From the NCBI GenBank assembly GCA_015055785.1, contig SVHQ01000062.1:1-8760 (forward strand): a stretch of 8,760 nucleotides of DNA, read 5' to 3'. Below the pieces are notes generated by a model. The model was not told the origin of the DNA and ran no database searches. It saw nothing but the letters and a program-made list of their open reading frames with translations. Source of the DNA: Clostridiales bacterium (GTDB taxonomy: Bacteria; Bacillota_A; Clostridia; Christensenellales; Borkfalkiaceae). This document shows positions 6,349 through 8,760 of this stretch, one piece after another (within the stretch, counting starts at the first letter, position 1; each line of letters opens with the position of its first letter). The translations under genes and the position numbers were made by a program.

Positions 6349-6378
6349 TTGACTTTTATAGCTTGGGCGTGGTATAAT
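6349..6378 (+). promoter_or_regulatory. Promoter of the prmA-rsmE-mtaB operon
   Basis: TTGACT (6349-6354), 18-nt spacer, TATAAT (6373-6378) preceded by TGG, giving an extended -10. The start is expected near 6385, with a leader of about 16 nt to the prmA ATG at 6401. The ribosome binding site is GAGGT (6388-6392). It makes these genes independent of the dnaK promoter. Confidence 0.85.
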
Positions 6379-6400
6379 AAAGGACGTGAGGTAAACGATT

Positions 6401-7363
6401 ATGAAGTATATTGAATTGACCATACATACGACGACGGAAGCGAGTGAAATTATTTCCGATATCATGTGGCAATACACCGATTACGGCGTCACCATTTGCG
6501 ACAGAGCGGATATCATCGCTTTGCAAACGGCAAAAGAATCTACTTTTTGGGATTACATGGACGAGGAATTGGAAGAAGGCTTGCTTTCCGACAAACCCTC
6601 GGACGTTTTGGTGAAATGTTACGTGGCGGAGGATGTGGCAGGGGAGATTTTGCCTGCGATTTTGCGCGATATTCAAAATGCGAAAGAATGGTCTGGTGGG
6701 GAAATACCTTTCGGGACATTAGAGGACACCAAACGCACGGTGGACGGCGATGATTGGATTGACGTTTGGAAAAAGCATTTCCGTCCCATTCACCTTGGCG
6801 CGATTGTCGTTGTGCCCGAATGGATTGAATATACGCCTGAAAAGGGAGAACACGTTGTGCTGCTCGATTCCAACATGGCTTTTGGCACGGGGGAACATGA
6901 AACGACGTCTATGTGTGTGGAATTGATGCAAGATTATATCACGCCTGCTTCGGTTTGCATTGACGTGGGCTGTGGCAGCGGTATTTTGGGGATTTCTGCC
7001 ATTAAATTGGGAGCGGCAAAGGCTTATCTCACAGATATCGACCCAATTGCTGTGGAAAGTTCGTTGCATAACAGCGAGCTTAACGGCGTTGCGGATAAAA
7101 CAATCGTTGCACATTCGAATTTGCTTGATGACGCCGATATCCAAGGGGATGTGATGATGGCGAATATTACGGGCGAAGTGTTGAAAATGCTCGCGCCGTC
7201 TATCCCGAAGAATTTAAAAAAGAACGGAGTATTGATATTGAGCGGTATCATCGAAAGCCGTTTGGAGATGGTGAAGGCGGCGTATGAAGCCGTTGGAATG
7301 CAGGTTGTTTTTGAGAAGAGAAAGGGGGAATGGTTTGCCCTCGTATTAAAGCATAGAGATTAA
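6401..7363 (+). CDS. prmA: Ribosomal protein L11 methyltransferase
   Basis: SAM-dependent enzyme that trimethylates ribosomal protein L11. The 320 residues fit the Bacillota form (about 310). The N-terminal ~100 residues are the L11-recognition domain, opening MKYIELTIHTTTEASE. The family block AFGTGEHETT lies at 160-169. SAM motif I, DVGCGSGILG, starts at D188, followed by the acidic LTDIDPIAVESS loop and ANITGEV, corresponding to the NI(L)A motif of the family. Two small departures are GEHETT where GTHxTT is usual and NITGEV where NILAxV is usual; both leave the core of the motif. The start has GAGGT 8 nt upstream. rsmE follows 12 bp after the stop, and prmA-rsmE is a widely conserved pair. 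Confidence 0.95.
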   Translation: MKYIELTIHTTTEASEIISDIMWQYTDYGVTICDRADIIALQTAKESTFWDYMDEELEEGLLSDKPSDVLVKCYVAEDVAGEILPAILRDIQNAKEWSGGEIPFGTLEDTKRTVDGDDWIDVWKKHFRPIHLGAIVVVPEWIEYTPEKGEHVVLLDSNMAFGTGEHETTSMCVELMQDYITPASVCIDVGCGSGILGISAIKLGAAKAYLTDIDPIAVESSLHNSELNGVADKTIVAHSNLLDDADIQGDVMMANITGEVLKMLAPSIPKNLKKNGVLILSGIIESRLEMVKAAYEAVGMQVVFEKRKGEWFALVLKHRD

Positions 7364-7375
7364 AAGGAGTATACC

Positions 7376-8095
7376 ATGTCTGCGTTGAAACGTTTTTTTG
7401 TGGATAAAGTTGAAGAAATAACTATCCTCGAGGGGGAGGAGTTTGAGCATGCAAAAAACGTTTTGCGTATTGGTGTGGGGACGGAAATTATTCTCTTGGA
7501 TAATAGCGGTAAGGAATACACCGCTGTTGTGTCGCAGGTGGAAAAGAAGCGTATGCTGCTGAATATTGTTCGCGAGGAAGTGGGCGAACGGGAAGCGGAC
7601 GTGGACGTGTGCTTGCTTTTCGGGTATTTAAAAAATGCCGATAAAAATGAATTTATCGTGCAAAAAGCCGTGGAGCTTGGCGTTAAGAAAATCGGTGTGT
7701 TTTCTTCGGGGTTTTCCTCTGCCTATATGAACGCAAACAAATTAGAACGCTTGAATAAGGTGGCGAAAGAGGCGGCAAAGCAGTGCTTGCGCTCGATTGC
7801 GCCCGAAGTGGTGTATTTTGATACGCTTGATAAGGCGCTTGTTTTTGCGGAAAACTATTCCAATAAATTATTTGCTTGTGAATTTGCTACGGAAAGTAGG
7901 TGCGATGTGGCGGCTTTGAAAGGGGATACGGCAATCGTCATTGGCAGCGAGGGCGGTTTTTCCCGAGAAGAAGAGGGATTGGCTGTGGCAAAAGGTTATA
8001 CATCCGTAACGCTTGGGAAACGAATTTTACGCGCTGAGACAGCGGCGGTCGCGTTGACGAGCGTCGTCATGTTTTCTTTGGGGGAACTTCGATGA
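7376..8095 (+). CDS. rsmE: 16S rRNA (uracil-1498-N3)-methyltransferase
   Basis: SPOUT-class methyltransferase that places m3U at position 1498 of 16S rRNA in the 30S subunit. The 239 residues match the family (about 240-255). The N-terminal PUA-like part opens KRFFVD and contains HAKNVLRIGVG. The central NEFIVQKAVELGV stretch follows. The SAM-binding trefoil knot carries IGSEGGFS (189-196) and LGKRILRAETA (213-223), both diagnostic. The segment after VELGVKKI reads FSSGFSSAYMNANK, in place of the usual SERS-type motif. The start at 7376 has AAGGAG (7364-7369) with a 6-nt spacer. The stop overlaps the next start as ATGA, implying translational coupling to mtaB. Confidence 0.95.
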   Translation: MSALKRFFVDKVEEITILEGEEFEHAKNVLRIGVGTEIILLDNSGKEYTAVVSQVEKKRMLLNIVREEVGEREADVDVCLLFGYLKNADKNEFIVQKAVELGVKKIGVFSSGFSSAYMNANKLERLNKVAKEAAKQCLRSIAPEVVYFDTLDKALVFAENYSNKLFACEFATESRCDVAALKGDTAIVIGSEGGFSREEEGLAVAKGYTSVTLGKRILRAETAAVALTSVVMFSLGELR

Positions 8096-8760
8096 AGGCA
8101 GTGGTATATACGCTCGGGTGTAAGGTAAATGACGTTGAAAGCGGCTCTATCATTCGTGGGTTGGAAGAGATGGGCTACACCGTTTCCCGTGAGATGGAAG
8201 AGGCGGATTTGTATATTATCAATACGTGTGCGGTGACGGCGGAAGCAGAGCGAAAAAGCCGTCAAACGGTGGGCAAAGCAATTAAGTGCAATCCATCGGC
8301 GCGCGTGATTATTTGTGGCTGTGCTTCGGAAAAATCGCCAATGGATTTTTTGCAAAAGGGGCATACCGTGTACGCGGTGACGGGTGCGCAACGCAAAAAT
8401 AAGGTGCTTGAAATCGTGCGGGCGGGTTTTGAAAAAGAACCGCTGGGGATGCAGCTTGAACAGGCAAAAACGTATGAAGAAATGCCGTTGCCTGAATGTT
8501 TAAAAACGAGGAATTTCGTTAAAATCCAAGACGGCTGTAATCGATTTTGTGCCTATTGTGTGATACCGTATTTGCGCGGTCGCAGCCGTTCCAGATCGTT
8601 GAAGAGTGCCGCGGTGGAAATTCTCAACAGTGATGCGCAAGAAACGGTGGTGACGGGGATAGATATTTCTGAATATAAGGACGAAAAGGGCCGTGATTTG
8701 ACGGCGTTGATGCTGGCGATTAAAGACGCGGAAACGCGAATAAGGCTTGGCTCGATTGAG
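8092..8760 (+). CDS. mtaB: tRNA (t6A37) C2-methylthiotransferase MtaB, 5' part, runs off window
   Basis: Radical-SAM enzyme that adds a methylthio group to t6A at position 37 of ANN-decoding tRNAs. The 223 visible residues are open to the window edge, about half of the usual ~450. The N-terminal methylthiotransferase domain starts MKAVVYTLGCKVN. It carries the three auxiliary-cluster cysteines C10, C46 (NTCAVTAEAE) and C77 (IICGCAS). The radical-SAM cluster motif CxxxCxxC is C149-C153-C156 (CNRFCAYC), followed by VIPYLRGRSRSR. The GCKVN and RGRSRSR wording points to MtaB rather than MiaB or RimO. The ATG at 8092 overlaps the rsmE stop by 4 bp, and GGGGGA (8080-8085) supplies a ribosome binding site. 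Confidence 0.93.
   Translation, partial: MKAVVYTLGCKVNDVESGSIIRGLEEMGYTVSREMEEADLYIINTCAVTAEAERKSRQTVGKAIKCNPSARVIICGCASEKSPMDFLQKGHTVYAVTGAQRKNKVLEIVRAGFEKEPLGMQLEQAKTYEEMPLPECLKTRNFVKIQDGCNRFCAYCVIPYLRGRSRSRSLKSAAVEILNSDAQETVVTGIDISEYKDEKGRDLTALMLAIKDAETRIRLGSIE

Overview
The window looks like chromosomal DNA of a low-to-moderate GC Bacillota (Firmicutes), most likely a clostridial anaerobe. The evidence is the gene order dnaK-dnaJ ... prmA-rsmE-mtaB, a syntenic block typical of that phylum, together with strong AAGGAGG-type ribosome binding sites, AT-rich intergenic DNA and consensus sigma-A promoters. Genus cannot be told from sequence alone.

Layout. (1) 1-2607: the 3' three-quarters of dnaK and a complete dnaJ, co-oriented, with a 125-bp spacer holding two hairpins. 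They end at a bidirectional terminator (2631-2662). (2) 2670-5620: an AraC-family regulator on the minus strand, divergent from an intact L-fucose isomerase gene (fucI). The 224-bp AT-rich region between them holds a good araC promoter and several repeats. fucI ends at a second bidirectional terminator (5585-5620). (3) 5661-6324: a small, visibly AT-rich cassette. It has a 70-residue XRE/Cro-type regulator on the minus strand, divergent from an unrecognised 101-residue two-helix membrane protein. Between them is a perfect TTGACA-N17-TATAAT promoter with two matching palindromic operators centred 31 bp apart. A third terminator-like hairpin follows. (4) 6349-8760: a consensus promoter driving prmA, rsmE and the 5' half of mtaB, tightly packed (12-bp gap, then a 4-bp ATGA overlap).

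How they work together. dnaK/dnaJ are the Hsp70 chaperone and its J-protein. prmA, rsmE and mtaB modify ribosomal protein L11, 16S rRNA and tRNA respectively. The approximately 3.7-kb stretch between dnaJ and prmA, bounded and subdivided by terminators, appears to be accessory: a sugar-utilisation module (araC/fucI, without kinase or aldolase beside it) and a self-contained repressor/membrane-protein switch. The switch (5871-6269) is the most unusual part of the window.
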